From assembly GCA_035236585.1 (NCBI GenBank), contig CP141127.1:75373495-75437494 (forward strand): a stretch of 64,000 nucleotides of DNA. Reading direction: 5' to 3'. The translations under genes were made by a program, and so were the position numbers. Source of the DNA: Warburgia ugandensis (Eukaryota > Streptophyta > Magnoliopsida > Canellales > Canellaceae). Shown piece after piece: positions 1 through 11,719 of the stretch. The notes under the pieces are model-generated. The model was not told the origin of the DNA. It did not search any database and was given only the letters and a program-made list of their open reading frames with translations. The number at the start of each line of letters is the position of its first letter. The first letter of the stretch is position 1.

Positions 1-865
1 AGAAAAGTGAAAAGAAAGAAGTATTAGTAAAAGAAGAGAAAATTTTTTTTTGAATATAAAGAATACAAAAGAAATTCACTTCAACAAAACCAAAAAGTGT
101 CCTAACAAATATTCATTGAAAACCTCTACTCAATTTTGAACCTTGAAATCATTATACTCTTCTTTTTAGAACCTTACCCAAACCTATGTTTCATCCTAGT
201 TAAAAGACCTATGAATCTTACGTGGAACATTGTCTTAAAGAGGAAATAAAAAGAGGGAATTAGGGTACAATACCCCTACTATTGTTAGTAATGACATCCA
301 CTCTTAAGGATCACTTTCCTTTGTCTCTTTAGAACTTCAAAATTTATGTGAACCATTAGCTTCGTTGAATCTAGTCACATAATGGGAGAAATTTGATTAA
401 ACCCTTATTTAAGAGCTTCATTTCTACGAGTATACCTGTGAGGATTTGAGGTCAAGACATATTTCCAATAGAACTTAAGCATATCTAATTAGAAGTCATC
501 ACTTATATGGCAGCACACACACATGCACTCTAAGAAATAAATCGAATGAAATGTCTTTAGTATGAACATGATTTGCAAAATTATCAATCTTCTCCATTAA
601 GTTGTGGAAAACAAGTAGAGTACTAATGCACAAGGATTCTTTGAGATGAAATAGGGACTTAACATTATGAAATTTTGTAGATATATTCACTTCAGACCCT
701 CATGGACTTAACTCATCCACTAGGGCTAGCCTAGGGGTTTAAGCGCTTGTTGCATGTGCTAAACACAAATGTGAGCACCTACGAAAGTGCCACTTTATAT
801 TTATTTTTGTAAAAATAATTTTTTGTTCATTTTTTTGGTGGCTAGCAAAATTCTGGTGGGGGGTG
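1..865 (+). mobile_element. 3' interior (post-pol) of an Athila/Tat-like Ty3/gypsy element, ending in a polypurine tract
   Basis: No open frame of note is present. The stretch runs into a purine-rich tract at 854-865 (TGGTGGGGGGTG) followed at once by TGATAAGTGC, the usual look of a polypurine tract joined to a 3' LTR in Athila/Tat-type gypsy elements. I infer that 1-853 is the non-coding tail downstream of pol. The 5' part of the element lies outside the window. The assignment rests on this junction and on general resemblance, not on a protein match. Confidence 0.45.
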
Positions 866-1564
866 TGATAAGTGCTTAATTATACATAAAAACTACCCAA
901 TTAATTACCCATGTGTTACAACTTATAGGGGTAAATTAAGATTTTTAGACCAAAATTCATAAAACATGCATTTTTTACCTAATGATGCAAAAGTTTATTA
1001 TGTTTTAGGTCCAAAAGCTAACACAAGGTAAGTATGAATTTAATCATGTTTTTCTAATATTTAATTAGAATTTTTCACTTTTGTAGGAAGTAAGATGGTG
1101 ATTCAATGACTGAGATTAATTAGGATGAAATTGAACATCAAGATCAAAAGAGCGAGTCAAAGACTCAAAATCATCACTTCAACATGAAACCAAAGACCAA
1201 GAATGAATGTGATTAAAGGAGCTAAAGATGGCCAAAGTGGGCCCATGAAGTAAGCCATGCATTCGCACCACTTTTGTATGGAAGCCACTTAAGCCACCTT
1301 AGCCATATAAGCCATGACAGAAGATGGCAACCTAAGAAATTCAAGCCAAAGGATGGAGCCAAGAAGTCAAGCTAAGAAAGCTTCCAAAGCCATCCATGAA
1401 GTTTAGCCAATAGAGTCTTCAAAGTTAGCCATCTAAGCCATCAAGTTAAGTTAAATAGCATGCTCATCATACAAAACCAAGTCATGAATAGAAAAAATAA
1501 AATATGCCATGCTATGTCTTTCAGCAACACATACCATGTAGACAAACCAAATAGGGTAATTACA

Positions 1565-1775
1565 AAGTCATTTTCACACATGTAAGGTGACTGACCATTG
1601 CCTTTAGGTATTATACTAAGTAGGCATAACCAAATGTCCTTCTGCACACATGGAAGGTGGATTAGTTAAGTCATTTTGTACTCATGCAAGGTGACTAACC
1701 AAGTCATTCTGCCCTCACACAAGGTGACAAACCAAGTAGTTATGCACTCAAGCAAGGTGACTAACCAAGTTGTAA
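1565..1775. repeat. Degenerate tandem repeat, about 40-bp unit
   Basis: The words CAAGGTGACTAACCAAGT and close variants recur at about 40-bp spacing near 1687, 1720 and 1755, with more diverged copies near 1583 and 1648. Each unit carries a stretch like CATTTTGCACTCATGCAAGG. It lies inside the presumed LTR. Confidence 0.6.
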
Positions 1776-1956
1776 CCACAACCAAAAGATCATAATCATT
1801 TACAATTCATAATACCATTTTGTAAATCTTTTGGCACAAAATTACTTGCTATGAATAATAGTTCAAATCATGCATAGGATAAACTTTTACAAAACATACT
1901 ACATAAATTCACAAGTCGCCACTAGTTTTGATTAATTTAAGCACTATAACAGCAAT

Positions 1957-2125
1957 TTAATCCACAAGTAATGTACATGTACAATCATCATTTCAAGGAC
2001 ATAAAAGCATTTTAATGCACAAATCATGTAAATACGTGTATAATCCTCATTTTAACAATATAAGATCATTTTGATGCATAAATAACATAAATATGTGTAT
2101 AATCCTCATTTCAAAATCTCAAGTT
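1957..2125. repeat. Degenerate tandem repeat, about 65-bp unit, 2-3 copies
   Basis: Units share GTGTATAATCCTCATTT (near 2035 and 2096) and TAAATACGTGTA/AAATATGTGTA, with an earlier relative, ACATGTACAATCATCATTTC, near 1973. It is AT-rich and non-coding, within the presumed LTR. Confidence 0.5.
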
Positions 2126-2818
2126 TCAAAATAATTGAAAGTTCCATTTCAAGTAGAAACAAGGTTCATCAAATAAATCATAAGATAATTGCAACATTTT
2201 TCAACTATTTTTTTAATTCATTTCAAATATACTAAAAACTAGGTAGCCTTAGAACTGCCTACCTCTTTCAATGTCTTTTTGAGTTTATTTCCATGCTGAT
2301 CTCCTAACTTGGTATTGAGCAACACCTAAATATCCAATCAATATAAAATTCTTATTATGTTTAGTTCTCACATTTAAACTTTGTTCCTTTGATGTCAAAT
2401 ATCATTCTATAGAATTCAAATCACCATTACTAGTTGTCCTATACAAAGATTGACCCACTGAGGAGAGGAATTCATCATCAAACTGGTGATCATGATTTTC
2501 ATATTGTTGATCAATGATAAGAATTCATCTAAGGCTATTAGAGTTCTAATTAGTCATTGTTCCATGATCTATCATTGATCAAATATAATAAAAAATGTTA
2601 TATCACCCTCTAGATCAGTGATCCGTTGATTGGAATTGGTCAGATCTTAATCTTGGCATGTTATTAGACACTTTTACCAATGAATTAAGGATTGGTCTCA
2701 TAATTTTCTGCCAAGATGATGAAACATGTCAATTTGTTACTATGCACACCTCATACTAGTAAGATCTTATTGATTTGGGGTAAGAATCCTATATCAAAGA
2801 ATGCTCTTGATGTTTGTC

Positions 2819-3330
2819 CACTACCACAATGATGGGTTCATAGGACAGTTAAAAAAGGGTATAAAAGATGGTTACCAAACCATCTTATACCCACCCATCT
2901 TATAAAATGAAAACCCATATAAGACGGTTCTATGAACCATCTTATATTAAATATATCATAAGAAGGGTTTGAATAACTGTCCTATATAGGTTAACTTATA
3001 TAATACGGTTCTCAAAAATCCATCTTATGAATATGAACAAATATAGGACAGTTTCTAAATGACCATCATATATATGTTTCTAATAAAGGATGGTTATCCA
3101 ATAACCATCTTATAAAATAGTATAATAAAGGATGGTTAATGAAAAACCATCTTATATATTGACCTATATAGGATGGTTTTTCAATAACAATCCTATATAC
3201 TAATCTATATAGGATGGTTTTTGAATAACCGTCCCATATACAGATCAATATATATGACAATGTTTCAAAAACTGTCCTATAGGTTTTTCAATAACCATCC
3301 TATATTGATTATACTTTCTTCATAAATAGT
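2819..3330. repeat. Subterminal repeats at the left (TNPA-side) end of the CACTA element
   Basis: About a dozen short motifs in both orientations, such as ATAGGATGGTTTTT and AACCATCTTATA, spaced by 10-40 bp, beginning right after the CACTAC terminus. In the En/Spm family such motifs bind the TNPA protein; that role here is inferred from the family. Confidence 0.75.
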
Positions 3331-4641
3331 GTGCTCATTTGTTGGTTTCTATTTATACATTGTTCTTGTTGTTTTTGAAGTTCAACACTTCATTTGTTGA
3401 GACTACAAATCATTTTACTGAATACATTCATGCACATCCAACATTCCACATCGAACTTCTCCATACTTCTTAGTGAAATAAAGAAAACATACACAAACTT
3501 AAATTAAAAAAAAAAAAAGGAACATATACCTGTAATTAGTGCAATTGTAAATTATATATTTGTAATAAAATTGATACATGTTCAATAACATCAAATATCT
3601 ACAAACTAAAATTCAAAAGATATTCAGTCCATTCCATTCTAATGTCATTTATGTCTAATTGGGAGCAACTCTTACTCCCCAAATCAACCTGCAAGACAAC
3701 AAATATTACATCAATGGAGACATTATTGTTGGAGTCATTTAAGAGATGTAGAAAACTATAAGAATGATGATCAGCAAATTATATGTACCTATCTCAATTG
3801 GGAGATAGTACATCCATCTCGATGAGAGTTCTAATATATCTAAGAATTTAATACCCACACTCCCAATTATAGTGTTGTCTAGGGAACTGCAAAATAAAGT
3901 TAATAGATCATAAGGTTCAAATATCATGTGTAATTATAAGTCTATAAGGTGTAGGGTTATACTAAAGAAGTAGTAAACCTTACCTTGACCCTTTTCCAAG
4001 TCACTTTTATTGGATGGCTAATATTTTCCATCTCAGCCCATTTATACCATGAATTGCACATATATATATATAAGTAAAATAATTATATATGAATAAAGGG
4101 GATCTTTATTAGTTATCCAACTATTATAATAAATGAAATAAAACTCAAACTTACTTATTGATCAATTCCATCAGCGAGCCTCGAATGTGCACTCTACAAG
4201 AATAAAAAAACAATGCAATACCTCCATGTGCATCCAAAGTTAGCAGTATCCAATAAGACCTATAAACATAGTCAATTGATTGAAACTTGGGAAACTTAAC
4301 CTATACACATATTAAGTTTTATGTGGAATGCTAGCAAGTCATGTAATAACTTATCCGCTATTGTATGTAATCAGTAAGGCCTACCCCTTGTCACAACCCA
4401 AGAGCCCAAGTATGATATTTTCTATTTGTTTCTCCTTGGGAAAATTCTCCTTTGGGCCAAAGACAATACAAATTTCAAGGAATTTGTAAATGTCCTTGAC
4501 CTCTAATCTATGTAATTTATTATGTAAAGACCTACATAAACTTAATGTCAAATACTTATGTTGTTCTATTAATAAGTAATATCAATTTGATTCTTAATAG
4601 AGTAATTACAAGACATGCATGTATTCCAGTTAAGCCATATT
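3331..4641 (-). other. CACTA interior, no gene recognised
   Basis: AT-rich sequence between the subterminal repeats and the first solo LTR. In a related arrangement further right, a ULP1-like protease remnant sits between TNPA and the subterminal repeats. By position one could be expected here, but I see no catalytic motif. The minus strand around 4380-4500 has a short readable stretch without a family match. Confidence 0.35.
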
Positions 4642-7600
4642 ATATATGTAATAACCCCAACTTTTGTAATTGAATTAGAAAATCAATAAAGTTTGAGTTT
4701 CAGATATTTCGAGCTGAAATATTAGGGTTATCTACAATATACATTTTATAAAAGTATAATCAAATAATAAGACATGTAAAATTGAAATTAAACTTAGCAA
4801 ACCCTTCAAAATGATTGTAAGCATGACAAATTCTAAATTTGGATGAAAAATCCTTAAGTTTCTTCATTTCTTGGACAAAAGGGTAAAATAGTAATTTTAC
4901 CCAAAAATTCAAAATCTCTCAAAAATCAAAATATGAGACGTCAAAATTTAGAATGTACTGAGAAATACGAATCCAACGCCACTAAGTACACTCAAATCCA
5001 AGATCATGGGAATAAAACCCAAAATTTTATACAGAAATGGCAAAATGGTCTTTTCACACCATGTGGGGCCCACAGGGACCCAAAAGTGAATCTTATGAGC
5101 AGGCCACGCAAAGTCATGGGTCAAAAAATACAAGCTAATCTTGGGGAAGAAAAATAGAGCATGGGGAAGAAAAAATGGAGCATGAGAGACTTTCATGCCA
5201 TTTAATAATAAAAAATTAAATATTATAATCATGAAAGAAGACCAAAATGGCTATAAATACAACCCCAAAAATCCTCCAAAAATTTTCATAAAATCCCCAC
5301 AAAATTTTCTTCACTCTCCCTGAAAAATTAGACTTAGATCCCTCCCCAAAAACCTAAAAATCCAAGAGATCTCTCTCTTTTCAATTTCTTTTTCTTTTTA
5401 GATTGGAACAAGAGACCTAAAATCAATTAGGCACTCTGTTTCAAATCTAATTTCATCAATTTCACCATCCAAAACTTTCCACCATATCTTATCTACAAAA
5501 CCTCCAAAGCAATTTCAAGATCCAACAGTTCAAACAATGGAAATTTGCAAGAAAGGTGGATCTTAGGCCATATCTTCATCAACAAGGTATTCTTTTTAAA
5601 TTGGGCATATAACCAAGGTTTTTTCTCTAATCAGGTAAGTGGGAATACTTTATATCCATGTTTACTTATGTTTAATGAAAATTTTATTTTACTGTAATTT
5701 ATTTTGATGATAAAAAAAAGTAAAAATAAAGTAATAATAGCACCTTCAATTTAGGCCTACAGAGGGCTCCGATGGAAAATTGGACCTTACCAATCGATCC
5801 AAAAGGGTCCAAAACCCCTAGGGTACAATTTTAACTAAATTTCATGAAGGTTTGGTCCCTCAATTGAGAAGGGATTAATTGGACGGTCCAAATGGACTGT
5901 CCGATCTCCCGATCGAATAGACGATGTGTGAAACGTCGCACGCTCGCCTGCGTAAGCACAAGTGATGATGTCCCGCTCACGTCTGTGGACACCTCGTGTG
6001 GGCGCTTCCACATTTCATAGCAGCAGACGCGCCCGACGAACCAAGCGCGTTCTGCCCGACTAATTTGGATCGTCCGTTCCTTGGGCCCATATCAAATCCA
6101 GGCCCTAGGAAGGACTATGAACTTCCAAATCATATTCTGGAGTCATCTGAACTCAAAATTGAGATCAGAAAGAAGCTGTGGAAAGCTTGAAACCTTTATT
6201 TTCTAATGAAATGATAAAATCTAGAAATTATGTAATACAACTTTCTGTATTAAAGAAACAAGTTTCCAATTACCTAGATCTTCAAGATCTGAGATGATCA
6301 GATCTTGGAAATATGTTTTACTAATGATATACTATTTAAATAAAGTAATATCTATGGTTTATTTGGACATATCTGAGATATATTAAGGGATCTACCTATT
6401 ATGGCAGAAAACCACTAAAAATACAAAGGGACCCACTTGATCAATGAGATCAAGGGTGATCAGATCCTTGGGATGGATAAAATGAATGTTGATATAATGA
6501 AATGCAAGAAATCATGGATGGATTATGACAAAAATGGATCAATATGATATTTGGACCTTAATAAAGAAAATCCCCTAAATATAACTCATATCCTTAATCA
6601 AAGGAAAAGATCTACGATCTAATCGTTGGATCATAAGTAAAGGTTTCTAAAAATGTTAATGTAATTAGTTTCATTTTATATAATAGCATTTTAAATATGA
6701 TTATGTTATAAAGCATGCTAGTATAACATTTAGACTTTAGCATGATATGTGATTTTATTGTTATCATAAGGTGCTAGATTTAATTATCTTAGGGGCACTT
6801 TAGTATGATTTCGTGCCATTCTAACTTAGGACCATGCTAGAATTTCATATAAGTTTATACTATAGTATGAGATTATACCTTAAGTCCATGTTAGTTTAAA
6901 TTGAGTTATTAAGGTATATTAGTTGGAAATCATGTTAAAGTAATTTTAAGTACCTTGTCTCATTAAATTATGTAGTTTTATGCTTTGAATTTATAATTCA
7001 TTTATGGTTAAATGTTATTAGTAGATCTACTTGTTATGACATAAAGAGCATAAAACATCAAAAATGTAATCTAATGAGAAAGTAGAGTTTCATGACACAA
7101 ATAAGAATAGAGTACTTTGGACTTAATTAGTAAGGGCTATAGTTAGTAGGACAATATAAGGATTATCAAATCCTTGGCCCAAACTAGGAGAAGAATAATA
7201 AACGCCAGGAATGACATTATAAATATTCATGAACTTAATTAAAATCCATTAGAAAGAGTACTTAGGGTAAACATGCTTATAGGAACCTTATAAAAGGTTG
7301 AGCTATGGTCATTCTAATGAATGATGAATATAGTGGTTAAGGAGGTTATCTAATAGAGCCTCGCTCTTCCCCTACCTTTTGTTGACATTTGTGAGGTCTA
7401 AACGCCTCCTTACATGAGGATTGAAGTAATCACTTTGTGTTCACCCATTTAGCTAGTAAGCCTTGGCCAATTGGAAATAAGAGGAGTAGTCTAAATTTAG
7501 GCTTGAATAAGTTACCTTCAACCAGCACATTAACTGGTTGAATAATAATAATAAGAGCATAAAAGGTTAGTAAATTACCTAACCCTAATAAAAACAGTAA

Positions 7601-9434
7601 GTACGTTAAGGATGATCAAACAAGATCCATTAGATCTTGGATGATCAAGAACAATAAGAAATAGAATATTATATTGTACTTAGTATGCATGTTTATTAGT
7701 ATGCATGTTACAGTTCATTAGATTAGATAATCCAAACCCTTGATAAAAAATTATTCAAGGAAGAAAACCAAGATCATCCTCCTTAGGGATGATGCAATAA
7801 CTGAACTTAGATTAAAGAAGAACTAGATGATAGAAGATCTAGGACCCTGATCTTTATCAACATGTGTAGATTGTAAATCAATGGATCTATGAAAGATCAA
7901 GATCAAGGAGATGGACACACAAAGACTTAGAGATAGAAAAATACTTAGATATGAATGATCTAAAGATCATTCTAAACATTAGATCTAGTGATCAATAGGA
8001 TTGTTCAAAATTTATATATTGACAATATATATGGATGTACAGATTATATACATCAGTCAGGATCATGGAAGATTGGGGAAAAGAGATCAATCCTTAAAGG
8101 TAGGAGGATTTGATGAATGCATTTACATTAGATATACATGATTGTACTCATGATCTTATGTTGACAAGAGAAATGTTAATACTTGTATTAAATCTCTTGA
8201 AAACCTTATGATCCAACCAAACACATATAAGATGGTTAAGGACTAAACTATAAGTGAATAAGGAACTAGAAAATATTTCAACCTTAAGTAAACAGACATA
8301 TGGTCTGATATATATGAAATCTATTTTACATACAAGCTTGGAGGCTTGTGAGTTTATTTTAATAGGAATAAGGCTAGGGGAATGCTATTGCTAGAGGAGT
8401 TATAAGGGTTTGGCCACCCACTCCTTGAAATTTGATGATATGATGATACCTTGCCCAAAGAGAGGCTAAAAGTCAGGTTGTGGCAAGTATGGGAAGGCCA
8501 CCACTGTGAAAGTCTTGCCCCCCTATATGGGCAGTGACATAATATTTTCCACTGTGGTATTAGTGGTGAACAGGGCAGTTATCCGAGCACGCTAGTACGG
8601 ATCAGACTGTAGCATAGCAACCTTTCTGATTATTTTGCACTATGATGCATATGAGAATAGGCATAGTGAGATGCCTTATGTTGTATCATAATGAAATGCT
8701 AGGTAATTGTATATTACCAATATTTCCTAAGAAGGGAAATTCCCAGTACAAGATTAGCTGTAATACTAAATTCTCATAATGAAAAGAATTGATCAACTTA
8801 GTTGGGAATGATATTTGACTACTTTCATAAATTTAATTGGTTTACTCATGAAGAGTATGTATGTATATAGATATACATAAATTACAAAGTAAAGAGTAGA
8901 GACATGAATATATTGAGGGATAATAGGATTATGAAGTATTGGAATTACATTGTCAATTATTATGCTTCTTGAATCCCCTACCAAGCATTGCTTGCTGAGA
9001 TATTGTAAATATTGCAATATCTTAGATATAGGGAAGGAGAGTTAGGAGCTGAAGACGATAGAAGACTTGAAGAGAATAATCTTCAAGGTATACCCTTGAA
9101 AACATGTATTTTTCTTTGTTGAGAGTTTTATTGTATGGTGAGCTTAAGTTTTGGATTATGTAATTTGGACAAGTACTGTAATAGATTTGGTTGTACTGTG
9201 AACCACTGGACGGATCCTGAAATTTAATAAAAGTATATTCCTTCAATGGAATTTTATTTTTTACACAATTTGTACTTATGTTATGTATGAAGTGGTGACT
9301 TGGGTTTTCAAAACAAGTTCTAAAGAAAAGAATTTCCGCTGCTTTGTTTTGCAAAAAAAATTTATACTCTTAGGGCCCTGCCTTTCAAAATACTTTATAA
9401 ATCATGTTACAAAAACCCGGGTCATGACAATATA
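4642..9434 (+). mobile_element. Solo LTR of a Ty3/gypsy element, 4783 bp, with target duplications
   Basis: The LTR spans 4647-9429, starting TGTAATAACCCC and ending GGGTCATGACA. It is flanked by the 5-bp duplication ATATA at 4642-4646 and 9430-9434. No primer binding site, polypurine tract or coding region is present, so this is a solo LTR left by recombination between two LTRs of an element that had landed in the CACTA transposon. A TATA-type promoter lies near 5252. Inner words around 8390-8520 resemble the other gypsy LTRs in the window (17957, 31611 and 63256 regions). At 4.8 kb it is long for an LTR, though such lengths occur in some gypsy lineages. Confidence 0.8.
5252..5259 (+). promoter_or_regulatory. 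Putative LTR TATA box
   Basis: TATAAATA within GGCTATAAATACAACC, about 600 bp into the solo LTR and followed by a C/T-rich stretch. It fits a U3 core promoter. No sign of activity can be read from sequence. Confidence 0.5.
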
Positions 9435-9839
9435 TGGCTAAGAGGTCCTCTTTCATAATTGGAACCTCCATGCATTGTGTGCATGCACACTTGCCTCTAT
9501 CCTTATAGAACTGATTTCGATATCTTCATTGATCATCTATATAGTCCCCTTAGGAATGGAGGCGTGTTGGGTGGAACCTACACCTAATCCCCACACTATA
9601 GATGTAATTTTTCATAAATTAGTAAAGAATATATATATATAATATCAAGAGTCGAGGAGATTCAATTTTATTCTAAAAGTAGACAAATACCTAGGATGGG
9701 GCAATTGGTACGTCTGCGTTTGTTGTCAGGGAAGAGGTCAACATCAATGGCTCCTTGTGCTTCTTTTGCTTAACATTACATGCAAATAGTATTTAAAAAT
9801 TTAGTTCATTTATTAAATTTATTGTTGAACACAATGTTG
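9435..9839 (-). other. CACTA interior between solo LTR and TNPA remnant
   Basis: Resumes immediately after the ATATA duplication of the solo LTR. It is AT-rich with no confident coding signal. It may hold the 3' end of the TNPA transcription unit. Confidence 0.3.
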
Positions 9840-10594
9840 TGATACCATATACATACCTTGGAAATCATTGTTTTGATATACCTCTCTAGCTAAGCTAAAT
9901 GATATAAAATTGCATCCCCAATAGTATGGATATCGTTAGTTGCTATAGGAAATGGTAGGGGTATCTTGTTAGAGGGCAGTAGTAATGCACACATGCTTAT
10001 TGTGTGGATGCATCAACCTGTCATGAAGCATGATAGAAAATGCCTCATTCAGTGTATCCACAACAACATAGTTCTCAGCTGTATGAAGCTGCAACATGCA
10101 TTGACCCACCTGTAAATTAGACACCACCTATACATAAGAATAAATGAAGATTATTAAGACAAGAAAAAGAAAAATGGTAAGCATGTTAATAAATACCTCC
10201 TTGATTGGGACGTCTCCTTTAAGCTGTTGCTTATCCATCACTTCATTAGATGGAGGAGTGCAGCTATTGTAAGATGGAGGTCGAGGGGGAATGTCTTGAC
10301 TTGGACCTTTAAAACTCCTAGGGTCCTTGTATAAATTGGTCCTAACCTTCGCATATAGCTCATTCAACATATTCTCCTTCCATGCTTCCATGTCATCTAT
10401 TGGTGGATTTCTTCTAGTTTGAAAGAATTTAGAAGGAACCACACTACACCCTTCGACCAGGGTGCTCCTCTTTATTGTCTATAGTCATATACAGTATCTC
10501 CCCCTTTGAAGCAATGCTGCTCAAAGTCCTTGTAGTGCCTCTTTCTTGGGTCAATACTTCCTACACATGTAGTTAATAGAAGATGATGATTTTC

Positions 10595-10649
<55 letters not shown>

Positions 10650-11470
10650 TTAAGAGATGTAAAAAATAGACAAGTAAAACCACTTACAATTCTTGAAGCA
10701 ATAAAGGTAGCATTTTCATCAGAAAAGGTTTGGGAGTTAACCCTTTTAGATGCCCCATTTTCCAAAAAAGGGTACGATCAATGGGATATGTGGTCCTAGC
10801 CTTCTTTTTCTATTAAGAGAGACATTACTTTAGAGTTAATGAAAAAAAATTAGTATAGCTACATAGAATTGAACTGTCAAATATACTTACTTCTTATTCT
10901 TCTAGCCGTGCATAACCAAACTTGGAGAGGTGGTGTTGCATACGATTGGTCACATGAACCATTTGTCCTTTAACACATTTTCCCTACACATCAAAGGAAC
11001 ATGTAATGAAACACAGTGGACTTGAAAATTAGAGAAATCAAGCTTTTGGCTACTTTGTCTATACAAATTCATTCCATGCATCTTAGTCAATGATGCTGGA
11101 ATTCAACTCAGGGACTGTGTAGAGTGTAGATAGATCATTAACATTTGGAAGTATGCACTTCCTTACTAGATCACTCTTCCATTTCCTCCATTGTTCATTA
11201 GCCTCATGTAGAGCATTCTTCTTGTACTCATCAAAGATGTCAAAAGTAGGCTACAAAGTAAAAACAAACATTAGTCTATCAGAACTAAAACAAGATAAGG
11301 CACATAGTATGTTGTATGTGGCAAGCATTTGCAAACCTTCACCATCTCCCATATTGCATCCTTTATTGATGGTGACATGTCTCCAATCAGTAACTGAGAC
11401 TAGTACCATGCTTCTGATAGTGCAGCAAACAAAACTAGTGTAAGAATGTGCATTGCCACCTATTACCTGC
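9840..11470 (-). pseudogene. TNPA-type CACTA protein (plant transposase, PTTA/En/Spm domain), decayed
   Basis: Reading leftward from about 11440, conceptual translation gives KNALHEANEQWRKWKSDL, then KCILPNVNDLSTLYTVPE, then GKCVKGQMVHVTNRMQHHL. These are signature stretches of the plant PTTA/En/Spm transposase domain, which binds subterminal repeats in the family. A later segment (10442-10128) with MEAWKENMLNELYAKV and a proline-rich tail follows. A possible C-terminal piece (GQCMLQLHTAENYVVVDTL) is near 10110-10050. Frames change and stops interrupt, and a (TG)24 microsatellite sits in a likely intron. It lies downstream of TNPD in the same orientation, as expected. Boundaries are approximate. 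Confidence 0.6.
10599..10646. repeat. (TG)24 microsatellite
   Basis: Uninterrupted TG dinucleotide repeat of 48 bp inside the TNPA pseudogene region. Apparent poly-Cys-Val or Thr-His ORFs across it are artefacts. Confidence 0.97.
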
Positions 11471-11719
11471 CCTTTACTATTGAACTATACCATCTCTCTT
11501 ATTCCCTTTGACTTTGTCTTAACAATATGCTCCATTTTTGTTGGGCCTTTTCCCATTCTCTTAATGGGCATACTTGTGCTACCCTATTCTTCATGATGCT
11601 TACTCTCTTCATGTTCTATTTTGCCTACACAAGTGAAAGCAATACAATTAGAATATAATAACATATATATATATATATTGGTTTAGAAAAGACCACCATC
11701 TAGGTGCATAGATGCTGTG

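Larger units (their letters stand above)
866..2818 (+). mobile_element. 3' LTR (at least in part) of the Athila/Tat-like gypsy element, interrupted by the CACTA element
   Basis: Begins TGATAAGTGC directly after the polypurine tract. No matching 5' LTR is visible, so the LTR end cannot be fixed; it may stop before 2818. It is AT-rich, without credible ORFs, and holds two short tandem arrays (about 1565-1775 and 1957-2125) and a stretch with many AAGCCAT words (about 1240-1440). At 2819 a CACTA terminus begins. Whether the same LTR resumes after 25001 could not be decided by eye. Confidence 0.4.

Noticed and set aside
10472-10799. ORFs on both strands across 10599-10646
   Set aside because: They are products of the (TG)24 microsatellite.
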